Position numbers and translations under genes: made by a program. The notes under the pieces are model-generated. The model was not told the DNA's origin. It was given only the letters and a program-made list of their open reading frames with translations, and ran no database searches. 64,000 bases of DNA, taken from Dehalococcoides mccartyi 195. Its GTDB lineage: Bacteria > Chloroflexota > Dehalococcoidia > Dehalococcoidales > Dehalococcoidaceae. Location: NCBI RefSeq assembly GCF_000011905.1, contig NC_002936.3, forward strand, positions 806,001 through 870,000. The letters run 5' to 3'. This document shows, one piece after another, positions 14,142 to 23,600 of the stretch (positions within the stretch are counted from its first letter, which is position 1; each line of letters begins with the position of its first letter).

Positions 14142-15127
14142 GCGTGTTTACCCATCAATAAATATCCCAGATACAGAGCATTAAGCAGCGTCAGAATGGC
14201 CAGAATAGCCGGATGCAAAAAACCCATCAGAGTTGAGCCATTCAACACATGGATGCCCGCAATCATAGCCGCCTGGTTGTCTGACCATTTGCTCTGTCCC
14301 CAGACAAACAATAGAATAACCAGTACTCCCACCCCGAAGCTGGTCACTATCTGCCAGTCCATGGAGAACAGTTCGGCCAATCCGGCTAGAAACGCTCCTA
14401 CTACTGTTCCGTCCCATTGCAGTTTCCATTCATCAATTTTAATCGGGTTCCAGTCACGGTCTGAAGTATCAATAGTCTGGTTTTGCACCGAGAATATTTT
14501 GGGGCACATTGTCTGTAATCCAGGGATTGTGCCCTTGCCATAGGCCGCGCCGGTATCGTTTAAGATCGTGCCCTGATTAGTTTCAGTAAGGAGTTTGACC
14601 GCCCAGTTGATTTCCAGGGTACGGCATACCTCTATAACCCAGTTGCCCATCAGCACCTGATTCTCTGATTTAGTATCAAGCTGACTGTAATCAGAGCCGG
14701 TCAGGGTATAATTAACCTCCGGCGGGCTCCCCCAGTATTGTGGAGAGCCAACCATTTTTACTATCAGAGCAGCTTCCCATACGGGTGAATTATCAGCTGT
14801 AAAATAGAAGGCTGAATATCCCATGCCATAGCCGGAGTCAGCATAAGCGTAGGGTTCTACCGCTCCCAGCTGGGTTACTCCGTCAGTATCCATTAAGCGG
14901 AAGTGGAACAACTTGTTAGCCGGAGTAGTAGGCTGTCCAGAATCATAAGCAATAGTGTATTTAAATGCATACAGACTATCGCCGGCCTCAACGATATTAT
15001 GAACCACTTGCACATCGTCTATTGAGAAGGTGGTAGGAGTAGTGGGATCAGCCGCCATTACCTGGGCAGCAGGACTTCCCAGTACCAAGACTACCGCCAG
15101 TAATAAGCCGCAAAGCACCTTTTTCAT
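14138..15127 (-). CDS. Exported protein with C-terminal transmembrane hairpin
   Basis: The protein has 329 residues. A signal peptide occupies residues 1-25 (KKVLCGLLLAVVLVLGSPA then QVMA). The ectodomain of about 210 residues is beta-rich, with Gly and Tyr (PYAYADSGYGMGYSAFYF). Three hydrophobic segments follow near residues 240-325. The start overlaps the ATPase stop by four bases, and its own stop overlaps the LamG gene by four, so the three are coupled. Size and layout (signal, ectodomain, terminal membrane anchor) resemble minor coat or adsorption proteins of filamentous phages, but no direct family match is visible. Confidence 0.65.
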   Translation of the reverse strand: MKKVLCGLLLAVVLVLGSPAAQVMAADPTTPTTFSIDDVQVVHNIVEAGDSLYAFKYTIAYDSGQPTTPANKLFHFRLMDTDGVTQLGAVEPYAYADSGYGMGYSAFYFTADNSPVWEAALIVKMVGSPQYWGSPPEVNYTLTGSDYSQLDTKSENQVLMGNWVIEVCRTLEINWAVKLLTETNQGTILNDTGAAYGKGTIPGLQTMCPKIFSVQNQTIDTSDRDWNPIKIDEWKLQWDGTVVGAFLAGLAELFSMDWQIVTSFGVGVLVILLFVWGQSKWSDNQAAMIAGIHVLNGSTLMGFLHPAILAILTLLNALYLGYLLMGKHA

Positions 15128-15933
15128 AGTGATTTATCCCTGGCCAGGCGTTTATGCAACACTCCCATTGTTTTGGGACTAACACCCTGTTCGATTAAAT
15201 CATCCATAATCCGGCGGTCCATTTCCCGGTGTTCTACCTCATCTTTGGGCGACAACGGCTCTTCTTCCAATTGTCCCGGCCGCAGGTCAATTCGGGTTGT
15301 CGGTTTGATTATTTCAAACTTTTTCATACCCTCAAATATATCTACAGCCGCGAAAGTATCATAGTATTCGCGAATAGGCTTGGCAGTCAGCAATTTCGTC
15401 TTCAGCTGAGACCAGGGTTTACCGGTAAAAAAACCCAGGCAGTCAAAGGTCACCCAGCGGATTATTTCGCCTCTTTCCAGCTTGCGGTCTTTTCCCCAAG
15501 GCGACCAGTATAAGTCCCAGCATAGGGTTAAGAGATGGGTCTTATTACGCATCCGGTAATACAGATCGCCCCATTCCTGAATGGTATAGTTAAAGCCCAT
15601 GCCACTTTTGCGCCGCTGTTTGGCGATATACGACATAAGCAGATTGAACATTGACATAGAACGTGACGAATCCATGAAGTTGTCTATTTCATCAATAGAG
15701 ACTATATGCCCCCTGAAATTCTCTATCGGGGTCATAATCATCTGTTCCATGGTGACCGGATGGGAGAGCAGGATTCGCTGGCCTTCAGAATCCCTCTCTT
15801 GCCGCAGATAAATATTGTAGCCCGGGAAAGTAGCAACCTGTCCATCCTTGGCAAGATGTAATACATCAAGATAGGTCATACCTATACTTTTTCCGGAGCC
15901 TTCTGGACCGATAAATCCCCAGTTAAACGGCAT
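15124..15933 (-). CDS. Zot/FtsK-like P-loop ATPase, candidate virion assembly or packaging motor
   Basis: The protein has 269 residues. It starts with MPFNWGFIGPEGSGKSIGM, a Walker A loop at residues about 9-16, and has a Walker B HIVSIDEIDNF near residue 80. The motif NYTIQEWGDLYYRMRNKTHLL near 115-135 resembles the sensor and arginine region of Zot (gpI) and other HerA/FtsK-related packaging ATPases. No transmembrane segment is visible, unlike many inovirus gpI proteins. It is flanked by small membrane proteins and secreted proteins, the usual setting for gpI in filamentous phages. The likely role is to power assembly or DNA export through the membrane. A tectivirus-like packaging ATPase is the alternative. 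The ATPase fold is firm; the subtype is inferred. Confidence 0.75.
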   Translation of the reverse strand: MPFNWGFIGPEGSGKSIGMTYLDVLHLAKDGQVATFPGYNIYLRQERDSEGQRILLSHPVTMEQMIMTPIENFRGHIVSIDEIDNFMDSSRSMSMFNLLMSYIAKQRRKSGMGFNYTIQEWGDLYYRMRNKTHLLTLCWDLYWSPWGKDRKLERGEIIRWVTFDCLGFFTGKPWSQLKTKLLTAKPIREYYDTFAAVDIFEGMKKFEIIKPTTRIDLRPGQLEEEPLSPKDEVEHREMDRRIMDDLIEQGVSPKTMGVLHKRLARDKSL

Positions 15934-15942
15934 CTTTCCCCC

Positions 15943-16371
15943 TTACGGTCCCCGATCATCTTTGGCGTCACGGTTTGCCGCCAGTTTCTTTGAGGTATAA
16001 AGCTCAGGTGCAATCCGCTGTGATAGCGCCATCACGACTTCCTTGCGGGCCATCCCGTCTATGGAGACATTGGCGGCCATTTTGAAAAGAAGTTTTTCTT
16101 CTCCTTCTTTGTCATTGGTGGCTTTACAGCGTGACAGGTATTCGACCGCGGAATTTACCTGCCCCTCATTCTTGAAACAGGTTCGCATAAGCAGTTTGAG
16201 AGGCGTTTCACCGGGGTCTACCAACTCCTTAATAACTGACGGGACTTGAGCGTCACCTATCAAATTTTGGACGTCATCGACATTTATGCCACTGCCGTTG
16301 CCATTGTGGTTAGACGATGACTGGAAAGGGGTAAATCCGTTTTCAGTGCCAAATGGAGTTTTCCTAGCCAT
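15943..16371 (-). CDS. Unknown soluble protein of the virion-like operon
   Basis: The protein has 142 residues: a disordered N-terminus (residues 1-30, rich in Asn, Ser and Gly) and a helical body from about INVDDVQNLIG onwards with alternating charged residues. There is no signal or membrane segment. It lies nine bases upstream of the ATPase gene and directly after a membrane-anchored small protein, so it may be an assembly partner of the ATPase. No family recognised. Confidence 0.55.
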   Translation of the reverse strand: MARKTPFGTENGFTPFQSSSNHNGNGSGINVDDVQNLIGDAQVPSVIKELVDPGETPLKLLMRTCFKNEGQVNSAVEYLSRCKATNDKEGEEKLLFKMAANVSIDGMARKEVVMALSQRIAPELYTSKKLAANRDAKDDRGP

Positions 16372-16734
16372 TTATGCCCCCGTTCCTGTAAAAGAGCTAT
16401 AAATGAGGTAGATAAAAAACAGGAGAGCCAGCACAATCGCTACCTGCAAACCTATTTTTATGCGTTCAGGCCATGGATTGGTACGGGAAAATAGCTCTTT
16501 CACTAGGTAAGTCCAGTCCAGATATCGATATGTCCGTTCAGGCGGCTCTTTCATTTCAGCCGGTACCCGGTATTCACTGAGAACACCATTTACAGACTGA
16601 TACAAAAATACTGTCTGCCCCCTGAAGCGCCAGCGCCGGCCGGCGGCATTTTCTATATGCTGAAGGCTGAAACCGTTTTCACGGTCCAGCACCAGAGTAT
16701 TCGGTTTAAGATTGTTATTATTTTTATTCTTCAT
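16372..16734 (-). CDS. Small protein with C-terminal membrane anchor
   Basis: The protein has 120 residues. The N-terminal 90 residues form a soluble domain (Asn-rich start, then LVLDRENGFSLQHIEN and a beta-rich RRWRFRGQTVFLYQ). One hydrophobic segment spans about 94-114. It abuts the next gene with no gap. It looks like a membrane-tethered morphogenesis protein; the cytoplasmic side of the N-domain is inferred from lysines and arginines before the segment. Confidence 0.55.
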   Translation of the reverse strand: MKNKNNNNLKPNTLVLDRENGFSLQHIENAAGRRWRFRGQTVFLYQSVNGVLSEYRVPAEMKEPPERTYRYLDWTYLVKELFSRTNPWPERIKIGLQVAIVLALLFFIYLIYSSFTGTGA

Positions 16735-16739
16735 AATTA

Positions 16740-17189
16740 TTACCCCGGTAAATGGAGTGTGCCGTTAGAGATAAGCCCCACTATGACCATCAGAATAAAC
16801 AGCAGGGTTATGGATAAAATTGTTATAGGAAGCCAGTTATTCAGCCATGATTGCTTGTGCTCTTTATCCAGGCTGACATGAGCCTCTTCCCTGCACTCAT
16901 GAGAGATTGCATTAACTAGTTCACGTATGGATTTGGCATCACGTATATTTTCTTTTGTCCCGCCGAGAAGCACGGGGGCTGTATCCCGTTCGTTTATTAC
17001 CAGAGTTGACGGTCCGATACCGTTTTCCCCTGGGATTAGAGCGTCAGGGAAAAGCACCCATGCCTCCCGGGTATCTTCATCTACAGCCACGCCCTTATAT
17101 ACCGGCAGATCTGGTTCCAAGATACGAGAGTCTTCGGTAAGTTTGAGTGACGGTTGTATCCGCTTTGTTTTCTGCCAGGGCATGCTCAT
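16740..17189 (-). CDS. Small protein with C-terminal membrane anchor
   Basis: The protein has 149 residues. A soluble N-terminal part (with AVDEDTREAWVLFPDALIPG) precedes a charged helix and one hydrophobic segment near residues 118-140. Topology matches that of the next gene down, and five bases separate the two, so they may form a paired membrane complex. Function unknown. Confidence 0.55.
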   Translation of the reverse strand: MSMPWQKTKRIQPSLKLTEDSRILEPDLPVYKGVAVDEDTREAWVLFPDALIPGENGIGPSTLVINERDTAPVLLGGTKENIRDAKSIRELVNAISHECREEAHVSLDKEHKQSWLNNWLPITILSITLLFILMVIVGLISNGTLHLPG

Positions 17190-17204
17190 AGTAAAGAGTG
17201 GGGA

Positions 17205-17474
17205 CTAAGAATATTTCTTGCCGGATTTGCTTTTGCTGGAGCTTCTAGCGCCACGCACACCCTGGAATGTGAGCAGACCGCCGCCGAAGATCATGGCAAC
17301 CAGGATCAGAAGAGGCAGCACGTTAGCAAACGGCTCGAGGCCGGTGTAATCGGCTATGTTGGCATCCCCGGTAATAGCGGCCACCCCGTCCAGGATGATC
17401 GGATAAATTACCAATGAAACCGCTATAGCAGCAACACCCAGGACGACCTTCCAAATATTTCCCACTTTATTCAC
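17205..17474 (-). CDS. Small two-TM protein with basic tail, candidate major coat protein
   Basis: The protein has 89 residues. Hydrophobic segments at about 8-28 (GNIWKVVLGVAAIAVSLVIY) and 48-70 (NVLPLLILVAMIFGG) are followed by a strongly basic Ser/Lys tail ending RSSSKSKSGKKYS. Small size, a hydrophobic core and a basic C-terminus are coat-protein features in filamentous phages, where the basic end contacts DNA. The upstream gene encodes a longer relative with the same end motif (PLLILVA). AGAGGAGGTGAATAAAGTG precedes the ATG, a near-perfect Shine-Dalgarno, which suggests high expression. The coat role is inference. Confidence 0.65.
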   Translation of the reverse strand: MNKVGNIWKVVLGVAAIAVSLVIYPIILDGVAAITGDANIADYTGLEPFANVLPLLILVAMIFGGGLLTFQGVRGARSSSKSKSGKKYS

Positions 17475-17529
17475 CTCCTCTCATTACTGTGTATTTAAAA
17501 AATGGACAATCAGCTAAAGTTTCAGGCCA

Positions 17530-18006
17530 TCACCCGCGGCCTTTGACGCTTGACCAGATTCCGGCAACTAAGACTGAAATAATCGCAACCAATATCAACA
17601 GAGGAATAATGCCCGCGAATGCTCCCATACCGGTAAAGCCGGTCAAGGCATCGTGTTCGTAGGTAATAGTCAGAGTCCGTGAATCCTCAGCTGCTAGACC
17701 AGTCACGGTTAAAGTTTTGGTAGCTTGAGTCCATGTGCCGGCAACAGGAACATCAGTAACCTCATCTGAGGTAATGGATATAACCGAAGTATTGACGTTG
17801 TTATAAAGCTCATACGTAAGTACAACGCCCGCTGAGGTTTCACCCGCTCCGGTGGCCACAGCCGCTTCGGTCTCAACATACCTGTCAGTCTGGACGTCAT
17901 GGGTACTGTCCATAACCATGGGGAAAATAATGAAAACGACTGCAATGCCAATAATTCCGATGACTACCCCAAATATCTTCTGCAAAGCCTTCTCACCCCC
18001 TTCCAT
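17530..18006 (-). CDS. Longer paralogue of the candidate coat protein
   Basis: The protein has 158 residues. Segment one (IFGVVIGIIGIAVVFIIFPM, about 11-30) and segment two (GIIPLLILVAIISVLVAG, about 128-147) flank an extracytoplasmic beta-rich Thr/Val domain of about 95 residues. The second segment and the FTGMGAF lead-in match the 89-residue neighbour (YTGLEPF then PLLILVAMI), so the two are probably paralogues that differ in the size of the loop between membrane segments. As the first gene of the minus-strand operon it is likely abundant. A minor coat or pilin-like role is inferred. Confidence 0.65.
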   Translation of the reverse strand: MEGGEKALQKIFGVVIGIIGIAVVFIIFPMVMDSTHDVQTDRYVETEAAVATGAGETSAGVVLTYELYNNVNTSVISITSDEVTDVPVAGTWTQATKTLTVTGLAAEDSRTLTITYEHDALTGFTGMGAFAGIIPLLILVAIISVLVAGIWSSVKGRG

Positions 18007-18131
18007 AACAAAATATTTTTCTGTTATTTGCGATTGTAGAGGGTATTTTTTTATTTAAGGTCTACTCAAGTAGGCGTTAATCAGATAAATCTTTAATAAA
18101 ATTAAGAAAATCTTTACTGAGGGATTTGGAC

Positions 18132-18428
18132 ATGTACACTGTAACTATGAATGCAGAAAAGCCGGAGAGGCAGAGAATGCCGGGCAAGACCCATGCAGTA
18201 CTGGGGCTGAAAGAATCATCACACGAGGTGCTCTCGTTTGTTGACGATATCAAGTACCTCAGAAAAAAGGTGGGACCGCGCTCCCTGGCCAGAAGTTTGG
18301 GTGTCAGTAAAATGACTGAACTTTACTGGTCGCGGGGTGAACGGCTGCCGTCTAATCCAATGTTATATGAGAGTGTAAAAGGATGGGCGGAGAGGGAACG
18401 GGCAATAGATGCTGCGGCGGTTAGTTAA
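18132..18428 (+). CDS. Small DNA-binding-like protein
   Basis: The ATG at 18132 follows GAGGGATTTGGAC and is preferred over TTG 18126. The product has 98 residues. The segment GPRSLARSLGVSKMTELYWS (about residues 52-71) is helix-turn-helix-like. It sits at the divergent junction between the minus-strand and plus-strand late modules, so it could control both promoters. Its end overlaps the next gene by 20 bases. Evidence beyond position and the HTH-like pattern is weak. Confidence 0.55.
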   Translation: MYTVTMNAEKPERQRMPGKTHAVLGLKESSHEVLSFVDDIKYLRKKVGPRSLARSLGVSKMTELYWSRGERLPSNPMLYESVKGWAERERAIDAAAVS

Positions 18429-20679
18429 ATTTATATCTGTTATAGTCCTGCTGGCTGGCCTGATTATTCAGCCGGCTGCTTCGGTAACAGCAGCTGACCA
18501 GCTGACCGTCCACTTCGAGCGTATCTACGAAAGCCCGGTCAGTGTGACCTTCCGTGTCACTATCACCAATGAGGGTAAAGCCCTGCCCGACCTGCCGCTT
18601 GAAGTCCTATTTGACGGATTGAATGTCTCAGACCTATCTCGTCTTACTATTACAGAGCTGACCATAAATGAATATCAGGTCAGTTACCCTACCCAGTTTG
18701 AAACTATTGAAGAGAGTTATACTGCTACCGGTAAATTGGTACTCAGTATAGATGCCAGCGGCCAGACCCTATACCAGGATGTTTCACTTCCGGTTATGGA
18801 TAAATCAGGTAACCTGGTTTCATCCGGAGGGGAAATTATCAAATCAGGTGCCTATGATAGGATAGATCAGAAAACAGGTACGGTGTACTGGTTTACGGAT
18901 ATCCCGGTTGCCTGGCAAACCAGTACTATACAGGAGATTATCCCTATAGAATTGGCTGACTGGACAGCAAAATCCAAGTCTCTTAAGGACAATAAACTTA
19001 AGACCTCTATATCTTTACCTGAAAAGAGCCTGGAAAAGAACCCTAAAGGTGATACCGGCTGGGGCAGCGGTACCCGGGTATGGGACGTCACCTTATCTCT
19101 TCCCCTGCTGACTACTGATAGCGGATGGGGCAGTCAGGGACTGATGAAATGGGATTTAGCCGGCACAATCTACTATGATGATACTAACTCCAGCTGGTGG
19201 AATAATAACTGGCTGTACCGCCGTTTTATCGCCCTGGATATGACCACAATCTCCGAAACTCTGACCAATTTCCCGGTGTATATCAAACTGGATTCCACCA
19301 ATTTTGATTTTAGCCGGGCACAGGATAATGGAGAGGATATCCGTTTTACAGATGGGGTGAGTAACCTGGATTATGAGATTGTCAGCTGGGATTCTGTATC
19401 TGAAACAGCTGAGATTTATGTCAAGAATCCTGTTCAGCTGGCCAATGTGGCTACTGATGGCATATATATGTACTACGGGAATAAGGCCGTCAGTGATGGA
19501 CAGAATCCCGCCGGTGTCTGGTCAAACGGATATGTGGCTGTGTACCATATGTCTGATGCCAGCTCTACCCTAATAAATAGCTCCGTAGGCAGCCTGCCAG
19601 GTACTAAATCCGGCGATATGGCCGCACAAACCGCCGGACTGCTGGGGTATGCCCAGTACTTTGACGGAATAAATGACCAGATAATCGTTGCCTATAATGC
19701 CATTCTGGATATTACCAGCGGCAGCGTAGAAGCGATTATCCTGCCTGACAGCGCCGGTACAGACGGCTATATCTTTGCTAAGGGCAACCCTGCCCTGGGC
19801 TACTACTGCAATACCCGCTATATTGGCAGCATAAACCGGATAGAATGGGCGGGACCATCAGCTGTCCAGAGTAATAATGTTTTTACCGATACTGACTGGA
19901 CATATATTTCGTTTACCTGCAATGGCCGGGCTATCAGCTTCTACCATAACGGCACTGCCGCCGGATCACAGACCCTGAGCTCTGACCCGGACACTAATAC
20001 TGACGGGTTATATATTGGCAACCGGATGGGCGGCAGCAGCGGCAGCACCTATTTTGACGGTCTGATTGATGAACTGCGTATCTCGGGTGTTGTCCGCTCG
20101 GCTGCCTGGTTGGCTGCTACTAATTTAAACCTTATGTCTCCGGATACTTTCCTCATTTTCGGCACAGAAGAGGGAAAGCCGGCAGATCCGGCTAACCTCT
20201 CAGCTGATATCTCAGGAAATAATATTGAACTGACCTGGGTAAAAGGTGACCTGTCCCTGTCTACGGTCATTGTACGGGGCAGTCTGCATTATCCGGAATC
20301 ACCAGATGATGGCCTGGTAGTATATGACGGCCCGGCTGAAAGCTTCACCGATACCGGTGCTGCCGGAGAACTAAGCACTCACTACTACAGAGCCTGGGGA
20401 TATTCCGGCTGGGGATATTCGGACGGATACAGCCAGGACAGAACGGAGGGAATCATGATTGGAGTTATCATTACCCTGGGACTGATAGCTATTGCCTATA
20501 TAAAGCGGGATATCATTATGACTATTATCGCCGGGATATCCCTGCTGCTCTTAGGCTACGGCATTATAGATCCGGATATTGGCGGAAATGCCATTATACA
20601 GGCTCTGCCTATTATCCTGATGAGTGTTTACATGATAATCCGGGCAGCCATCTACGCTACTAACAGAAGAGAGGTATGA
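18409..20679 (+). CDS. Secreted DUF2341/LamG surface protein with membrane anchor
   Basis: The protein has 756 residues. A signal peptide (residues 1-28) is followed by a beta-rich region. A DUF2341 domain begins near residue 262 (WWNNNWLYRRFIALDM, then DFSRAQDNGEDIRFTD and YMYYGNK). A LamG sandwich near 378-560 follows (VAVYHMSDASS, AQYFDGINDQIIV, YFDGLIDELRIS). A fibronectin-III-like stretch lies near 590-680, and two to three membrane segments lie near 685-750. The family binds carbohydrate or protein at the cell surface. In element B it is probably a virion or host-surface attachment protein, the second of the pair with the 586-residue protein at 12381-14141. It is followed after one base by the giant gene. 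Confidence 0.8.
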   Translation: MLRRLVKFISVIVLLAGLIIQPAASVTAADQLTVHFERIYESPVSVTFRVTITNEGKALPDLPLEVLFDGLNVSDLSRLTITELTINEYQVSYPTQFETIEESYTATGKLVLSIDASGQTLYQDVSLPVMDKSGNLVSSGGEIIKSGAYDRIDQKTGTVYWFTDIPVAWQTSTIQEIIPIELADWTAKSKSLKDNKLKTSISLPEKSLEKNPKGDTGWGSGTRVWDVTLSLPLLTTDSGWGSQGLMKWDLAGTIYYDDTNSSWWNNNWLYRRFIALDMTTISETLTNFPVYIKLDSTNFDFSRAQDNGEDIRFTDGVSNLDYEIVSWDSVSETAEIYVKNPVQLANVATDGIYMYYGNKAVSDGQNPAGVWSNGYVAVYHMSDASSTLINSSVGSLPGTKSGDMAAQTAGLLGYAQYFDGINDQIIVAYNAILDITSGSVEAIILPDSAGTDGYIFAKGNPALGYYCNTRYIGSINRIEWAGPSAVQSNNVFTDTDWTYISFTCNGRAISFYHNGTAAGSQTLSSDPDTNTDGLYIGNRMGGSSGSTYFDGLIDELRISGVVRSAAWLAATNLNLMSPDTFLIFGTEEGKPADPANLSADISGNNIELTWVKGDLSLSTVIVRGSLHYPESPDDGLVVYDGPAESFTDTGAAGELSTHYYRAWGYSGWGYSDGYSQDRTEGIMIGVIITLGLIAIAYIKRDIIMTIIAGISLLLLGYGIIDPDIGGNAIIQALPIILMSVYMIIRAAIYATNRREV

Positions 20680-20680
20680 T

Positions 20681-23600
20681 ATGTCCATATTATATGATCC
20701 TTCAAATCCTGTAAGCGGGTCTTCCAGCCGGGCAAAACTGATTGAAAATGTCTCAGGCCGTGATGCAGTTATTATCAAAGCGGCCGAAAAACAGCGCAAT
20801 GGACAGGCTATCCAAAAAAACACTACCGGTCAGTCTGATGTATCGGTCAAAGTAGCTAATGATATCTGGACTATAACCGCTCCCGGCGGGTTAAAGTACG
20901 AAATCAATACCAAGAACGCGGAAGGAGATGTTGCCCAGTATATAAATAACTTTCTGGTCAACGCTCAGGCTCCGGATAATATTATCCAGGGCGCGGCGGA
21001 GCAAGTCCCCGTGATAAAATCCAGTGGCAGAGCTATAACAGTAGAGAGTGAAGCGGCAGGCAGCAGCAAAGGAGTAGCTGAGCAAGAACCTAAAGTAGGA
21101 GATAAGAAATTCACTGCCATAACTGAAGAGAGTTTAGCGGCCGGCAGTGGCAAAACGTACACATATGAGCCGGTAAATGATTCTGATGCCGGCACCGATA
21201 ACAGCTCTGATACCACAGGTACCGATAACAATGTTAAGGTCACAGTGGATAATTCTACCGCTTGGACGTTTACTACCCCCAATGGCACAGTCTACACCGT
21301 GCCTATGGCGGGCTTAGCCTGGTCAGACCCCGCCAAAATGCACGAATATATAACAGAGTACCTCGCCAGCATCGGCGCGCCCGCAAATGTCATCCTAGCG
21401 GCTGTGGAAAGAACACCAGATGTACTTCAAAATGCCCAGCTCCGGACTGATGATATAGACGAGCTCAAAAATACCCTGGCCGGCATGGATAAATCTACCG
21501 CCACCGCTAAGGCTCTGGCAGCTTTTATTGATGCCAAGGGTTTTTCATCCCTTTCGCCTGAAGAGCAGTTTAAAAAGGCGATTGAATACGGTTTGATACC
21601 GGCTGATTCGGTCTATGTACCGCCTGATTCCGGATATAACGTAGGCCAAAACGCACCGCCCGGAATGCCTGATGACGTGGCTGTAAGCCTGGGGCTACTG
21701 CCATCAAATGAACAGATTGAATATAACGCCCCCAATTTTGACTGGGCGTATATGCCCAAAAATGAAGCTGATAAGTATTTTGCTGAACTTAAAGAGATTG
21801 TGGGTTATGATGTTAGCTCTGATAACCTCAAACAAGCTATGCGTGAAGCAAATGAAATTGTAACCAGGCAGAACCTACAGGCCAGCTCAAAGTCTATATC
21901 AGACGCGGTACTGGAAAATATTGCGAAGCAGAAACTATCCGGGCAACTAAGAATGGCTGACCTGTTAGGTATGAAACCGTCTGATATCTATAACAAAGAC
22001 GGCAGCCTGAATTCTGCCAGAATAGCTACAATTCTAGGTGGCCAACCCAGTGACTACAAGACGATTGATGACGTCCTCAGAAAATCAGCAGACCAGGATT
22101 CAGGATTAGCCCGTGATATTATTAAAGAGATCTTTACCTTTGGGCAAGCCCAAACCAAGACATTCAACAGAGATGATCTATCCAAAGAATACGATAAGGC
22201 CGCCTGGCAAGCCGGAATCAAAGGCATGGAAATGGCCGAGAGTAAAGAGGAATTCATTACCCGGATAATCAAGCAGCAAAACACCGGGGAAGTTCTCAAA
22301 GATTTTACGATCTATATGATTCCCATAGTCGGCACATTGTATTCAATCGGTAAGGGCGATTCCGGCGGTCAAATAGCCCTGTCAGCTGCTATTGATGTGG
22401 CTACCTTTATCCCATTTATCGGACAAGCAGCTGCAATAGCCAGAGCTGGAGCTAGACCCGCCGCGGCATTGGGTAAAGCAATATTGGCAGAAGTTAAAGC
22501 GCCTCTGACCAGTGTCCTACACCCATTGGCAACTGCTAAGGTGGCTCTATCCCCGTTTGAAACCATGATTATGCCCCGTAAGATCCCTCTAAGCTCAGCT
22601 GAATTGAGCTTCCATACCGTCCGTCTGCCCGTTGTTGATGTCGGCGGTAAAAAAGCGCTTGCAATGGCCCTACGGGATGAAATAACTAAAAAGGCCATCG
22701 CGGGTAAAACAGCCAAAGCTACAAAAGAGGGTGTAACAGCGGAAATACAAACAACCGCTCTGAACAAAACCATAGCTCCGGCCGTAATCAGCGCTACTCC
22801 GGATGTCCGCCCCTTTTTAGACGGCCTGACTGTGGGCGTAGTCAAGGATGATGTAAAAGGAGCTGCTTCTGTAGGTAAAGGTAGAGATTTATTTGTATCT
22901 CCTTCTTTGCATACCAAGTTTTCTATGTCTACAGCCGCTGGCGTTTCAGGTTCTAAAGGCGCTCTCAAAGGCGCAATTATTATCAGAGACCCGGAATTAC
23001 TTTCAAAGCTGAAAATCTCCGGCAAAACATGGGCCGGCACAGCCGAAATAGAGATGCGTCTGCCCGCCGGTACGGTATTGCCAAAACCAGACCAGCTTTT
23101 ATATTCCCGTGATGCTTATGGAGATCTCTTACATATACTGGTAATTAACGGCAAGGCCTCTCCGCTTACGCAGACAGAAATAAACCAGATGAAGATTATC
23201 GGTTCAGCTGATACTCTAAAGAATATATTTAATCCGGGTACAAAAGCCAAGGTCAGCAAAAAAGCAGGTAAAACTACTCCTTACGATGAGTTAGTTGAAG
23301 CTCAAAAAAATGTAACTCAGATCAAAAAGCAGCTGGAACAGCTTAAGAAGACAGGTCGAATCAGCCCTCTATCAGAAGGAACATACGCCCTGGGTGATTT
23401 GCACGGCAAATATAACCAGGTAATGCATACGCTCACCAGAGAAGGCTTCGTAGATGAGGCCGGCAACTGGATAGCCAAAGATACAACCCTTGTACAGGCC
23501 GGTGATATTGTAGACCGAGGTTATGGCGGCACTAAACTGATTAATAAGATGCAGGTTCTTGACGCACAGGCTAGTAAAATGGGCAGCCGTATAACTACTC

